Origin: Hallella colorans
GTDB taxonomy: Bacteria > Bacteroidota > Bacteroidia > Bacteroidales > Bacteroidaceae
Assembly: GCF_003096815.1 (NCBI RefSeq)
Contig: NZ_QENY01000007.1
Span: 1 to 64,000 of the forward strand
DNA: 64,000 bases
Reading direction: 5' to 3'
Shown here piece after piece: positions 55,758 through 64,000 of this stretch; within the stretch, counting starts at the first letter, position 1; each line of letters starts with the position of its first letter. Under the pieces are notes generated by a model. That model saw nothing but the letters and a program-made list of their open reading frames with translations, had not been told where the DNA came from and ran no database searches. Made by a program: the position numbers and the translations under genes.

Positions 55758-55805
55758 AAGTTTTTGATTGATAATAATTTGCTGTTGTTATCTTAAATTC
55801 TATTG

Positions 55806-55813
55806 CAAAGATA
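55806..55813 (-). promoter_or_regulatory. -7 promoter box for ppdK
   Basis: TATCTTTG on the minus strand, 49 nt upstream of the ATG. Confidence 0.65.
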
Positions 55814-56631
55814 CCAATTTTAAACGATTTACAGCAATATTTTGATCAAAAATGTAATCCGAATGTTACAATTGTGATGTTTCTTATGTCTTTCCCTATA
55901 TCATGGTGACGCTCATAGGATAGGTGTCTTCCTCGCCTGCTTGTATCATGGCGGTGTGGCCAGCCATGTCTCTATTTGTCTAAGAGAGTTTGGGTTAACC
56001 CCACTTTTTGATTTTAGAAAATGCTTCTCGATGCCTGTTTGTCATAAACTACGTGCTCGCAATGTTTTAACATTTGGTAATGGCAATTGGATGATATGAT
56101 ACGCATGAGGTGGTTCAAGACGGCTGTCGGTTTCTCTATTTTGCTGAATTTATTTAACAAAATCGCTCTTGAAAATCGTTTATTTTTCATAGCAACCCTT
56201 CTTGCTTACAAATACGCTCTTTTTAGGCCTGTTTTGTATCTTGGTGTATATCAGTTTGTTGCGTATTTTTAATATGTTTTCCTTATCAATGGTTCCATGT
56301 TCGCTCCGCCATTAAGCATTAATCGTGTGTCGATTAGACATTATACGGCGTTTCATTGAGCACGATTCGACGTGCCAATAGTGTCTTTAGATCGTGCCAA
56401 TAAGCCTTATTGGCACCATACCCACTGCTCGCAGCCTTGGTTATGCCATCTCAAACATGAAATGGGTGGCCTTTTCGCTCGCTAAAACATGGTTGTGGTA
56501 GATGCTGTTTTTTTGTGATTTATATTTAACACATATAGAGGGGTTGCATCAAGTTGACGACGATGGGCATACGTTCGATTTAAAAACCATATTTTATAAC
56601 CCTGCGGCAGGCTATTGTCGGGATTATTCGT
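55814..56631. other. Intergenic region between divergent ppdK and rlmD
   Basis: About 800 nt with no credible gene. It holds repeat array C at 56309-56418; nothing else recognised. Confidence 0.6.
56309..56418 (+). repeat. Array C: five degenerate 22-bp palindromic-core repeats
   Basis: Units of exactly 22 nt begin at 56309, 56331, 56353, 56375 and 56397. The first (core ATTAAGcaTTAATCG) and last (core AATAAGccTTATTGG) are near-perfect palindromes. Pattern stops sharply at both ends. Confidence 0.75.
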
Positions 56632-56639
56632 TACCTTTG
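56632..56639 (+). promoter_or_regulatory. -7 promoter box for rlmD
   Basis: TACCTTTG followed by CA, 19 nt before ATG 56658, which fixes the start against the longer frame from 56502. Confidence 0.65.
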
Positions 56640-56657
56640 CAGCCAAATTATTGTATA

Positions 56658-58127
56658 ATGAGTAGGAAACGAAAGACACTGCCGCTGCTCCAAGGCGTGA
56701 CCATAGAGGCTGTGGCGGCTGAGGGCAAATGTATTTTTCATCATGAAGACCAAGTGGTGTTTGTACCGTTCTGCGTGCCCGGCGACGTAGTGGATGTGCA
56801 AATAACCAAGAAGAAACACCGCTATTGTGAGGGCAGGGTAGAGCGCTTCGTCAGGCTCAGCGACACGCGCACCGTTCCCGTGTGTGAGCATTTTGGTGTG
56901 TGTGGCGGGTGCAAATGGCAGAATTTGCCATATGCAGAGCAACTCAAAGCCAAGCAACAGCAGGTGGAAGACCAGCTGAGGCGCATCGGCAAGGTGGAAT
57001 TGCCGCTGATAGACACCATCATGGGTTCTGTCAAAACGTACGAATACCGCAACAAGTTGGAGTTCGGATGCTGTAGCAAACGATGGTTCACACGCGAGGA
57101 ACTCGACAATGCCGAACTCAACTTAGACAGCGGAAATCATGCTGCCATCGGCTTCCACATCACGGGTGCCTTCGACAAAATCTATCCCATTAAGAAGTGC
57201 TGGCTCATGGCCGACGCGCACAACGACATGCGCAACGAGATAGAGCGCTATGCCAAGGCCACGGGCATGACATTTTATGACGTGAGGGAGCAGCGTGGAT
57301 TACTGCGCTCGTTGATGTTCCGCACATCCAACACTGGTGAGTGGATGGTGCTTGTGCAGTTTCATTTCGACGAGCCTCAAGACGAGGAGAGGGCGCGAGC
57401 GTTGTTGCAACATATAGCCGACCGTTTTCCGCAGATCACCTCTTTAATATATGTGGACAACCAAAAGGGCAACGACACCTTTGGCGATTTGAAACTTATC
57501 ACCTTTAAAGGCACTGATTATATATACGAGACGATGGAAGACCTGAAGTTCAAGGTGGGGCCCAAGAGCTTTTACCAGACCAACACCGAGCAGGCTTACC
57601 ATCTGTACAGCGTCGTTCGCTCGATGTGCTACGACGGTGGTGGCGCGCCTCACGACGTGGAAACCGGCGCGAAGGGCATGCCTCTCATCTACGACTTGTA
57701 CACTGGCACGGGGACCATTGCCAATTTTGTCGCGCGTAAAGCGAGACAAGTGATTGGCATAGAGTTTGTCCCAGAGGCTATAGAAGATGCCAAGGTGAAC
57801 AGTAGTCTCAACGGCATTGGCAACACTACATTCTTCGCTGGCGATATGAAAACCGTGCTCACAGACGAGTTTGTGAGCCAGTACGGCCGGCCGGACATTA
57901 TCATCACCGATCCACCTCGAACTGGCATGCACGAGGATGTGGTGCGCGTCATCTTGAAAGCCGCTCCGGGACGTATAATCTACGTGAGCTGCAATCCGGC
58001 CACGCAAGCTCGAGACCTTGCCCTGCTCGACCAAGATTACAGGGTGGAACGAGTGCAACCGGTGGATATGTTCCCACACACGCCACATGTAGAGAATGTA
58101 GTGTTATTGATGAGAAAAAGTCAATAA
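56658..58127 (+). CDS. rlmD: 23S rRNA (uracil-C5)-methyltransferase, RlmD/RumA family
   Basis: 489 residues from MSRKRKTLPLL. TRAM domain at 10-75 (EGKCIFHHEDQVVFVPFCVPGDVVDVQI), 4Fe-4S cysteines in CEHFGVCGGCKWQ with a fourth in KKCWL, SAM site DLYTGTGTIANFVA, and the catalytic region TDPPRTGMHEDV and IIYVSCNPATQARDL (Cys nucleophile). It makes m5U in 23S rRNA. Assignment between RlmD and RlmC types is not certain. Confidence 0.9.
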   Translation: MSRKRKTLPLLQGVTIEAVAAEGKCIFHHEDQVVFVPFCVPGDVVDVQITKKKHRYCEGRVERFVRLSDTRTVPVCEHFGVCGGCKWQNLPYAEQLKAKQQQVEDQLRRIGKVELPLIDTIMGSVKTYEYRNKLEFGCCSKRWFTREELDNAELNLDSGNHAAIGFHITGAFDKIYPIKKCWLMADAHNDMRNEIERYAKATGMTFYDVREQRGLLRSLMFRTSNTGEWMVLVQFHFDEPQDEERARALLQHIADRFPQITSLIYVDNQKGNDTFGDLKLITFKGTDYIYETMEDLKFKVGPKSFYQTNTEQAYHLYSVVRSMCYDGGGAPHDVETGAKGMPLIYDLYTGTGTIANFVARKARQVIGIEFVPEAIEDAKVNSSLNGIGNTTFFAGDMKTVLTDEFVSQYGRPDIIITDPPRTGMHEDVVRVILKAAPGRIIYVSCNPATQARDLALLDQDYRVERVQPVDMFPHTPHVENVVLLMRKSQ

Positions 58128-58205
58128 TGTCGACAAAAATGACAAATTGCACATAAAAACGCTAAAAAAACAGATTAGAATAGCTTTATTATCGTTTAGT
58201 ATTGG

Positions 58206-58213
58206 TAACTTTG
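58206..58213 (+). promoter_or_regulatory. -7 promoter box for rpoD
   Basis: TAACTTTG, 79 nt before ATG 58293. The sigma factor gene would thus be read by its own product. Confidence 0.65.
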
Positions 58214-58292
58214 CAACCCGTTTTGCCGAGCAGGATGGGTATGATTGGCATCTTAGGTATTAGTCATAACATTGTAATTAGGAAAAGAGTAC

Positions 58293-59165
58293 ATGCGTCA
58301 GCTAAAAATTCAAAAGAGTATAACAAACCGCTCAAGCGAGGCCTTGGACAAGTATTTGGTGGAAATAGGCCGTGTGCCCATGATTACCGTGGACGAGGAG
58401 ATAGAGTTAGCCCAAGCCATCAAGAAAGGAGGCAAGGAGGGAGAGCGTGCCAAAGAAAAATTGGTGAAAGCCAATCTTCGCTTCGTGGTGTCTGTGGCCA
58501 AGCAATATCAGCATCAGGGTTTGGGTTTGACCGACCTGATAGACGAGGGCAATATCGGACTGGTCAAGGCCGCCGAGAAGTTTGATGAGACGCGCGGTTT
58601 CAAGTTTATCTCATACGCTGTGTGGTGGATACGGCAGAGCATCTTGCAGGCCATAGCCGAGCAGAGCCGCATAGTTAGGCTCCCGCTAAACCAAGTGGGC
58701 GCGCTGTCAAAGATAAATGCGGAGATTTCTAAATTTGAGCAGGAGAACCATCGCAGGCCTTCTGTGCAAGAGCTTTCACATCTCACCAACATTGAAGCCG
58801 CCAAGATAGACCAGACTATCAAGGCTGATAACCATCATATGAGCATTGACGCGCCTTTTCAAGAGGACGATGACAACAGTATGGCAGATGTCCTTGCCTC
58901 TGGCGACGACACGCGTGCGGACAAGCAGGTTGACTACGAGAGCATGTCGAAAGAACTTGACACCGTGTTGCGCAACGTGCTTAAAGAGCGTGAGATCACC
59001 ATCATCCGCGAGTGTTTTGGCATTGGCTGCCACGAAAAAGGTCTCGAAGAGATAGGAGACCAGCTTGGGCTGACACGCGAGCGCGTGCGCCAAATACGCG
59101 AGAAAAGTATTGTAAAACTGCGCGAGAGCGGTTACGCCAAGTTGCTAATAAAATATTTGGGTTAA
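58293..59165 (+). CDS. rpoD: Primary sigma factor RpoD (Bacteroidetes sigma-ABfr type)
   Basis: 290 residues. Region 1.2 (ALDKYLVEIGRVPMITVDEEIELAQAIKKG), region 2 (NLRFVVSVAKQYQHQGLGLTDLIDEGNIGLVKAAEKFDETRGFKFISYAVWWIRQSI), region 3, and region 4 helix-turn-helix (EIGDQLGLTRERVRQIREKSIVKLR). Region 1.1 is absent, as usual in this phylum. This sigma type reads the -7 TAnnTTTG / -33 TTTG promoters seen throughout the window. Confidence 0.96.
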   Translation: MRQLKIQKSITNRSSEALDKYLVEIGRVPMITVDEEIELAQAIKKGGKEGERAKEKLVKANLRFVVSVAKQYQHQGLGLTDLIDEGNIGLVKAAEKFDETRGFKFISYAVWWIRQSILQAIAEQSRIVRLPLNQVGALSKINAEISKFEQENHRRPSVQELSHLTNIEAAKIDQTIKADNHHMSIDAPFQEDDDNSMADVLASGDDTRADKQVDYESMSKELDTVLRNVLKEREITIIRECFGIGCHEKGLEEIGDQLGLTRERVRQIREKSIVKLRESGYAKLLIKYLG

Positions 59166-59174
59166 CCCAAACAT

Positions 59175-59198
59175 GACGGCAGGAATGTTGATGCCGTC
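59175..59198 (+). terminator. Hairpin after rpoD
   Basis: GACGGCA and TGCCGTC around a 10-nt loop, 10 nt past the rpoD stop. No clear T run. Confidence 0.5.
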
Positions 59199-59210
59199 CT
59201 TACAATATAA

Positions 59211-59262
59211 AATCACGGCGCGAGCCCAATTGGTCATCATCAATTGGGCTCGCGCCGTGATT
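59211..59262. terminator. Bidirectional terminator between rpoD and the HU gene
   Basis: Perfect 21-bp inverted repeat (59211-59231 with 59242-59262; outer AATCACGGCGCG, inner AGCCCAATT) around a 10-nt loop. It lies between convergent genes and is very GC-rich relative to its surroundings. Confidence 0.85.
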
Positions 59263-59286
59263 GGGTATAAAGCCACTTGTTTAAGG

Positions 59287-59571
59287 TCAACTATGTTTGC
59301 GCGAGAATATGCAGAGATTGTCAGAGGCCTTGAATGCCACTTTGTCATGTGCCTCAATTGTTATTTTCTCGCCCGTGGCTGGGTTGATGCCCTGGCGTTG
59401 TGGCACGTGCTTGACATAGAAACGGCCAAAGTCTGGGATAGCCAATTCGTGGTCACCCTCGCATAGGTTGTCGGCTATGATACCTAAAAGGCAGTTCACT
59501 TGTTTGGCGGCTGCGGCCTTGGAAAGCGCTGTTTTATTGGCGAAAGATTCGATAAGCTGCGTTCTGTTCAT
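59287..59571 (-). CDS. HU/IHF-family DNA-binding protein
   Basis: 94 residues. MNRTQLIESFANKTALSKAAAAKQVNCLLGIIAD dimer helices, then the beta arm ELAIPDFGRFYVKHVPQRQGINPATGEKITIEAHDKVAFKAS. Bends and compacts DNA. Has its own promoter (TAACTTTG, 59630-59637). Not distinguishable between HU and IHF subunits. Confidence 0.93.
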   Translation of the reverse strand: MNRTQLIESFANKTALSKAAAAKQVNCLLGIIADNLCEGDHELAIPDFGRFYVKHVPQRQGINPATGEKITIEAHDKVAFKASDNLCIFSRKHS

Positions 59572-59629
59572 CTTTATTGTAATTTAAATGTAAGGTTTGT
59601 AGACCAATGTATTTAGTTGATTACATATG

Positions 59630-59637
59630 CAAAGTTA
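59630..59637 (-). promoter_or_regulatory. -7 promoter box for the HU gene
   Basis: TAACTTTG on the minus strand, 59 nt upstream of the ATG. Confidence 0.65.
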
Positions 59638-59873
59638 CATTTTTTTATCAGAAATAGTCACTCTGATTGGTCTTATTGCACAAATATTTTAGTCTGTCCA
59701 TACCTTTTATCCTCATGTCCAACGAGTTACGCTTGTTAGGATAAAGTGTTGCCACATGTGCCATGGGTGTAATCGCGATGGGCCTATGTGTGAAATTGTC
59801 ATTGGAATATTTATAAAATGTTGAAAAAACACAATTATTTGCCATTAACCTTTCACATGTCAAGGCTTATTGT

Positions 59874-59881
59874 TAAATTTG
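59874..59881 (+). promoter_or_regulatory. -7 promoter box for the NagB-like/PIG-L gene
   Basis: TAAATTTG, 30 nt before ATG 59911. Confidence 0.6.
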
Positions 59882-59910
59882 TGGACTAATCACAATAAAC
59901 ACCCGATTTT

Positions 59911-61899
59911 ATGATCAATCTTAATTTAACTTCTCAAATTGTACTAAAACAAATTCCAGAAAAGTATTACAATCCTAAAACGGCCGTGGAGGCTTCAGAG
60001 CTCACTCGATGCGAAAAGATACCCACTTCCATCCATTTGCGGCCAGAAGATGGAGCCAAACGCATTGCCGATGCCATAGAGGCTGAGATAAAAGCCAAGC
60101 GGGCGGCTGGCAAACATTGTGTCTTGGGGTTGGGCACAGGCATATCGCTCAACTTTGTTTTCAATGAGCTTATACGTCGTCATCGTGAGGAAGGGCTTAG
60201 CTTTTCCAATGTCATTGTCTTTAATGCTTACGAATATTTCCCCTTGTCCGAGGATAATATTCATTCCAGCTTGAGACAGTTGAGTGAGCGTTTTTTGGAC
60301 CATGTCGACATAGATAAACAGAATATTTTCTCGCCCGACAGTATGGTGGCGCAAGACATGGTGCAGGATTCTTGCCTGAAATATGAGCGACGCATCGCTG
60401 AGGTGGGTGGTATCGATATCATGTTGTTGGGCATTGGCCGTATGGGCAACATCGCTTCCAACGAACCGGGCTCGGTGGCCACGTCTGCCACACGCCTCAT
60501 TCTCATCAACGATGTGGCCCGCGAAGAGATGACTATGAGCTTTGGCTCGCGAGAGAGTGTTCCGCCATGTGCCATCACAATGGGCGTTTCTACCATTCTC
60601 AACGCACGCACCATATATCTCACAGCTTGGGGCGAGGCTAAGGCCGATATCATACGGCAAACGGTAGAGAGTAAAATCACTGACACCATACCCGCCTCTT
60701 TCTTGCAAACGCACAACGATGCGCATGTCGTAATCGACCTTGACGCAGCCGGAAAGCTCACGCGAATAGTGCATCCATGGCTCGTTACCAGCTGTAAGTG
60801 GGACGACAAGCTCACCCGCGCAGCCTTGGTTTGGCTTTGCCAAAAAACAGAAAAACCCATTCTCAAACTTACCAATAAAGACTATAATGAGAATGGACTC
60901 TCCGAGTTGCTGGCACTGTACGGTTCGGCTTACAATGCCAATATTAAAATTTTCAATGATCTCCAGCATACCATCACCGGGTGGCCAGGTGGCAAACCCA
61001 ACGCTGATGACACCTATCGACCCGAGAGAGCCACTCCGTATCCCAAACGTGTAGTGGTGTTTTCGCCCCATCCCGATGATGATGTTATATCTATGGGTGG
61101 CACCATTCGTCGACTGGTGGAGCAGGGGCATGACGTGCACGTTGCTTATGAAACCAGTGGCAACATTGCCGTAGGCGACGAAGAGGTGATGCGCTTTATG
61201 CACTTTATCAACGGTTTTAACCAGCTTTTCAGCGCTTCGGGCGATAATGTTATCAGCGAGGAGTATAAAAAGATAAAGGAATTTTTGGCTAATAAGAAAG
61301 ACGGAGACATCGATAGCCGAAACATTCTCACCATCAAAGGTCTCATTCGCCGCGGAGAGGCCCGTACAGCTTGCAACTATAACAATATTCTCAACGACCA
61401 TGTGCACTTCCTCGACTTGCCGTTCTATGAGAGCGGGCGCATAGAAAAGTTCCCCGTGAGCGAAAAAGACGTTCGCATAGTACAGCAATTCTTACATTCG
61501 GTTCAGCCTCACCAGATATATGTTGCCGGCGACTTGGCCGATCCGCACGGTACGCATCGCAAGTGCACAGATGCTGTGTTGGCAGCCATAGAGTTGGAAA
61601 AAGAAGCTGGCGAGAGTTGGCTGGATGACTGTAGGGTATGGATGTATCGTGGCGCATGGGCTGAGTGGGAGATAGAGAACATTGAGATGTGCGTGCCGAT
61701 GAGCCCAGAGGAGCTTCGAGCCAAGCGCAATGCCATTCTCAAACACCAAAGCCAGATGGAGAGTGCCCCATTCCTTGGCAATGATGAGCGACTATTTTGG
61801 CAGCGTGCAGAAGACCGCAATCGCGGCACTGCCGAGATTTATGATAAACTTGGTTTGGCTTGCTACGAGGCTATGGAAGCCTTTGTGGAGTGGAAATGA
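59911..61899 (+). CDS. NagB-like deaminase-family domain fused to a PIG-L deacetylase
   Basis: 662 residues. Residues about 30-345 belong to the glucosamine-6-phosphate deaminase family (LGLGTGISLNFVFNELIR, MLLGIGRMGNIASNEPGS). Residues about 380-650 are a PIG-L/LmbE deacetylase with intact metal motifs SPHPDDD (His387, Asp389, Asp390) and DPHGTH (His546, His549). In the NagB half three catalytic residues of E. coli NagB are replaced: Asp72 by Tyr107, Asp141 by Met178 and His143 by Asn180; Glu148 remains as Glu185. The deaminase activity is therefore doubtful, and the protein may act as a GlcNAc-phosphate deacetylase with a sugar-phosphate-sensing half. This two-domain form is common in Bacteroidetes. 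Confidence 0.88.
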   Translation: MINLNLTSQIVLKQIPEKYYNPKTAVEASELTRCEKIPTSIHLRPEDGAKRIADAIEAEIKAKRAAGKHCVLGLGTGISLNFVFNELIRRHREEGLSFSNVIVFNAYEYFPLSEDNIHSSLRQLSERFLDHVDIDKQNIFSPDSMVAQDMVQDSCLKYERRIAEVGGIDIMLLGIGRMGNIASNEPGSVATSATRLILINDVAREEMTMSFGSRESVPPCAITMGVSTILNARTIYLTAWGEAKADIIRQTVESKITDTIPASFLQTHNDAHVVIDLDAAGKLTRIVHPWLVTSCKWDDKLTRAALVWLCQKTEKPILKLTNKDYNENGLSELLALYGSAYNANIKIFNDLQHTITGWPGGKPNADDTYRPERATPYPKRVVVFSPHPDDDVISMGGTIRRLVEQGHDVHVAYETSGNIAVGDEEVMRFMHFINGFNQLFSASGDNVISEEYKKIKEFLANKKDGDIDSRNILTIKGLIRRGEARTACNYNNILNDHVHFLDLPFYESGRIEKFPVSEKDVRIVQQFLHSVQPHQIYVAGDLADPHGTHRKCTDAVLAAIELEKEAGESWLDDCRVWMYRGAWAEWEIENIEMCVPMSPEELRAKRNAILKHQSQMESAPFLGNDERLFWQRAEDRNRGTAEIYDKLGLACYEAMEAFVEWK

Positions 61900-61929
61900 C
61901 CGTTTAGATAATATATATTGACAAGAATA

Positions 61930-61970
61930 ATGCCGGCCAAACACGATCTTATCGTGATTTTGGCCGGCAT
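61930..61970. terminator. Bidirectional terminator between the NagB-like gene and metY
   Basis: ATGCCGGCCAAA and its near complement enclose a second stem CACGAT/ATCGTG. Lies between two convergent stops. Confidence 0.85.
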
Positions 61971-62006
61971 CATTTATTACGTTGGTATGCCGTGGGGCTT
62001 ATGTTC

Positions 62007-63278
62007 TTAAATTCTGTCCAACGCTTGTTTGATGTCGTCGATTATGTCGTCGGCAGCCTCGATGCCCACCGATAGACGCATCAAGTCGGGGGCTATTCCA
62101 GCCTCGCGCAATTGCTCGTCAGTGAGTTGGCGATGCGTGTGGCTTGCCGGATGCAGCACGCAACTGCGCGCGTCGGCCACGTGGGTAACAATATTAATCA
62201 TCTTCAAAGAGTCCATGAACCTGATGGCCGTATCTCGTCCGCCTTTCAGTCCGAAAGCTATTACGCCGCATGAGCCATTGGGCAGGTATTTTTGAGCCAG
62301 TTTGTAGTGTGCGTCGTCTTTCAATCCGCTATACCTCACCCATGCCACGCGTGCGTCATTGTGTAAAAATTCGGCTACGGCTTGTGCGTTTTTACAGTGT
62401 TGCGGCATTCTCAAGTGCAAGGTCTCAAGTCCTAAGTTTAGCAAGAAAGAGTTTTGGGGGGCAGGAATAGAGCCAAGATCGCGCATCAGTTGCGCCACTA
62501 ATTTGGTCATATATCCCATTTTGCCAAAATCTTTTGTATAGGTCAACCCGTGGTATGATTGGTCTGGTTCGCATAGCCCTGGATATTTTTCGCTGTGCGC
62601 GTCCCAATCAAATCGTCCACTGTCCACGATGGCACCGCCCACCTGAGTGGCATGTCCATCCATGTATTTGGTCGTGGAGTGTGTGACGATGTCGGCTCCC
62701 CATTCGAATGGTCGACAATTGATTGGCGTAGCGAAAGTGTTGTCGACAATGAGTGGTACACCATTATGGTGAGCGACGCGAGCAAATTTTTCGATGTCCA
62801 ACACGCGACAACCGGGGTTGCTGATAGTCTCGCCAAACATGGCTTTGGTATTGGATTTGAAAGCCTTTTGCAATTCTTCTTCGCTTGCGTCAGGGTTGAC
62901 AAATGTACAGTCAATGCCCATTTTGCGCATCGTCACGTTGAAAAGATTGAAAGTTCCGCCATAAATATCGGTAGAAGCCACGATGTGCGCCCCTGCTTCG
63001 CAAATGTTAAGCATGGCGTAAAAGTTAGCGGCTTGCCCGCTGGAGGTGAGCATTGCGCCCACGCCACCCTCGAGGGCACATATCTTTTGAGCCACAACAT
63101 CGTTGGTTGGGTTTTGCAATCGCGAATAGAAATAGCCCTCTTTCTTCAGGTCGAAAAGCATGGCCATCTCCTCGCTATTGTCGTATTTGAATGTGGTGCT
63201 TTGTACAATCGGTAGCACGCGCGGTTCACCGTTTTTGGGTTTCCATCCTCCTTGCACGCATAATGTTTCTCTTTTCAT
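62007..63278 (-). CDS. metY: O-acetylhomoserine sulfhydrylase (aminocarboxypropyltransferase)
   Basis: 423 residues, PLP-dependent Cys/Met metabolism family. YSRLQNPTNDVVAQKICALEGG (phosphate-binding Tyr/Arg), LTSSGQAANFYAML, VDNTFATPINCRPFEWGADIV and the PLP Lys in HSTTKYMDGHA. Length above 420 and the insert near residues 215-245 favour MetY over MetB/MetC. Makes homocysteine directly from O-acetylhomoserine and sulfide. Single gene with its own promoter. Confidence 0.94.
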   Translation of the reverse strand: MKRETLCVQGGWKPKNGEPRVLPIVQSTTFKYDNSEEMAMLFDLKKEGYFYSRLQNPTNDVVAQKICALEGGVGAMLTSSGQAANFYAMLNICEAGAHIVASTDIYGGTFNLFNVTMRKMGIDCTFVNPDASEEELQKAFKSNTKAMFGETISNPGCRVLDIEKFARVAHHNGVPLIVDNTFATPINCRPFEWGADIVTHSTTKYMDGHATQVGGAIVDSGRFDWDAHSEKYPGLCEPDQSYHGLTYTKDFGKMGYMTKLVAQLMRDLGSIPAPQNSFLLNLGLETLHLRMPQHCKNAQAVAEFLHNDARVAWVRYSGLKDDAHYKLAQKYLPNGSCGVIAFGLKGGRDTAIRFMDSLKMINIVTHVADARSCVLHPASHTHRQLTDEQLREAGIAPDLMRLSVGIEAADDIIDDIKQALDRI

Positions 63279-63309
63279 CTGTAATAATTTTAAAAATGAA
63301 ATAGAAGTG

Positions 63310-63317
63310 CAAAATTA
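63310..63317 (-). promoter_or_regulatory. -7 promoter box for metY
   Basis: TAATTTTG inside TTTTTTCGTAATTTTGCAC (minus strand, 63307-63325), identical to the 19-mers at 15919 and 63471. Confidence 0.7.
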
Positions 63318-63478
63318 CGAAAAAAATAAGAATGGTAAATAATGAAAAAGTTAAATTTGTGCGCATCATTGTTAAAATCGCTTATAGGCGTGCTGCGCAT
63401 TCTTATTAAAAGAAGTTAATATTCTATTCATACGCTACAATTGTTGGTTTGAATAATACTTATATCGGTCTTTTTTCG

Positions 63479-63486
63479 TAATTTTG
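63479..63486 (+). promoter_or_regulatory. -7 promoter box for rplU-rpmA
   Basis: TAATTTTG in the 19-mer TTTTTTCGTAATTTTGCAC (63471-63489), 83 nt before ATG 63569. Confidence 0.7.
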
Positions 63487-63504
63487 CACTTGATTTACTC
63501 CGTT

Positions 63505-63555
63505 GAGGCCGAAAAAGAGGTAGCAAAAGCTATCCGCCTTGCGGAAAAACCCGTT
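63505..63555 (+). promoter_or_regulatory. Structured leader of rplU (possible ribosomal-protein leader)
   Basis: Between promoter and start lie two short self-complementary pieces, TAGCaaaaGCTA and CCGCcttGCGG. They could form consecutive hairpins for autoregulation by L21. Evidence is limited to these stems. Confidence 0.35.
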
Positions 63556-63568
63556 TATAACATTAATA

Positions 63569-63886
63569 ATGTACGCAATTGTAGAGATTAACGGTCAACA
63601 GTTCAAGGCGGAGCAGGGCAAGAAATTGTTCGTGCATCACATCAAAGATGTGGAGGCTGGAAACACTGTTGAGTTCGACAAAGTGCTGCTTGTTGACAAA
63701 GATGGAGCAGTGACGGTCGGTGCACCCAAGGTAGACGGTGCAAAAGTAGTAGTAGAAGTAGTGAACCCGCTTGTTAAAGGTGACAAGGTCATCGTTTTCA
63801 AGATGAAGCGTCGCAAGGACTCTCGCAAGATGAATGGCCATCGCTCGCAGTTCACAGAAGTTGAAGTTAAACAAGTAATCGCTTAA
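63569..63886 (+). CDS. rplU: 50S ribosomal protein L21
   Basis: 105 residues from [20 protein letters not shown], the usual L21 start; the frame extends back to 63539 with no support. [28 protein letters not shown] is the typical C-terminal half. 17 nt before rpmA. Confidence 0.97.
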   Translation: MYAIVEINGQQFKAEQGKKLFVHHIKDVEAGNTVEFDKVLLVDKDGAVTVGAPKVDGAKVVVEVVNPLVKGDKVIVFKMKRRKDSRKMNGHRSQFTEVEVKQVIA

Positions 63887-63889
63887 ATC

Positions 63890-63895
63890 AGGAGG
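63890..63895 (+). promoter_or_regulatory. Shine-Dalgarno site of rpmA
   Basis: AGGAGG, 8 nt before the rpmA ATG. Notable because strong SD sites were not seen at the other starts in the window. Confidence 0.75.
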
Positions 63896-63903
63896 TATTT
63901 ATC

Positions 63904-64000
63904 ATGGCACACAAAAAAGGTGTAGGAAGTTCTAAGAACGGACGTGAGTCAGCTTCACAGCGTTTAGGCGTAAAGATTTGGGGTGGTCAGAAAATCATTG
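63904..64000 (+). CDS. rpmA: 50S ribosomal protein L27 (partial, cut by the window end)
   Basis: First 32 codons read [20 protein letters not shown]..., the conserved L27 N terminus that reaches the peptidyl transferase centre. Begins directly with MAHKKG, without the cleaved Firmicutes-type pre-sequence. The gene continues past the window. Confidence 0.96.
   Translation, partial: MAHKKGVGSSKNGRESASQRLGVKIWGGQKII

Noticed and set aside
59995..61488. 497-codon open frame on the minus strand inside the NagB-like/PIG-L gene
   Set aside because: Antisense shadow of a gene with clear family motifs; no recognisable domains and no promoter.

Overview
The window comes from a Bacteroidales chromosome, most likely Prevotella or a close relative. 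The evidence is the gene set (a fused NuoCD in a NuoEFG-less complex I cluster, GldB/GldE-type proteins, a two-domain NagB/PIG-L protein, a BtuG-like B12 lipoprotein, a short primary sigma factor without region 1.1), the almost complete absence of Shine-Dalgarno sites, and repeated TAnnTTTG (-7) promoter motifs of the Bacteroidetes type. The sequence alone does not settle the genus.

Layout. 1-7 kb: secreted C1 peptidase and Xaa-Pro aminopeptidase, a divergent patatin, trmD, and an atypical NAD-dependent DNA ligase. 7-14 kb: a histidine-to-glutamate operon transcribed leftward as ftcD-hutU-hutH-hutI, with a different inverted repeat in or after each later junction. 14.7-17.3 kb: B3/B4-domain protein, Nudix hydrolase, small conserved protein and type II pantothenate kinase. 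17.4-23.4 kb: a cobalamin riboswitch followed by a B12 uptake and activation operon (TonB receptor, BtuG-like, BtuF-like, BtuC, PduO-type adenosyltransferase) without a BtuD ATPase. 23.6-28.9 kb: a small MKxYIKP protein, a large secreted Ig/OB protein, a Sel1/FMN-binding/nitroreductase redox cluster and a small lipoprotein. 29-35.8 kb: mtaB, a GT2 transferase, a phosphodiesterase, a dipeptidyl-peptidase III-like enzyme and an AlkD-like protein. 36.6-47.3 kb: nuoA-B-CD-H-I-J-K-L-M-N ending in a clear terminator. 47.7-53 kb: gldB-like gene, PPTase, gldE, ssb, a hypothetical gene and four tRNAs. 53-64 kb: ppdK, rlmD, rpoD, an HU gene, the NagB-like/PIG-L fusion, metY and the rplU-rpmA start.

The most unusual signal is outside genes. 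Three intergenic regions (14289-14398, 35977-36086, 56309-56418) each hold a 110-bp element of exactly five degenerate 22-bp units. Each unit has a near-palindromic ATTAAGnnTTAAT core and an oriented CG-rich tail. All three lie in the same orientation upstream of rightward genes. No phage, insertion sequence, rRNA or CRISPR was seen.

The rpoD gene fits with the TAnnTTTG motifs found upstream of at least 23 genes or operons. I used these motifs to reject several overlong ORF starts (patatin, ligA, DPP III, rlmD, the secreted Ig/OB protein, rplU).
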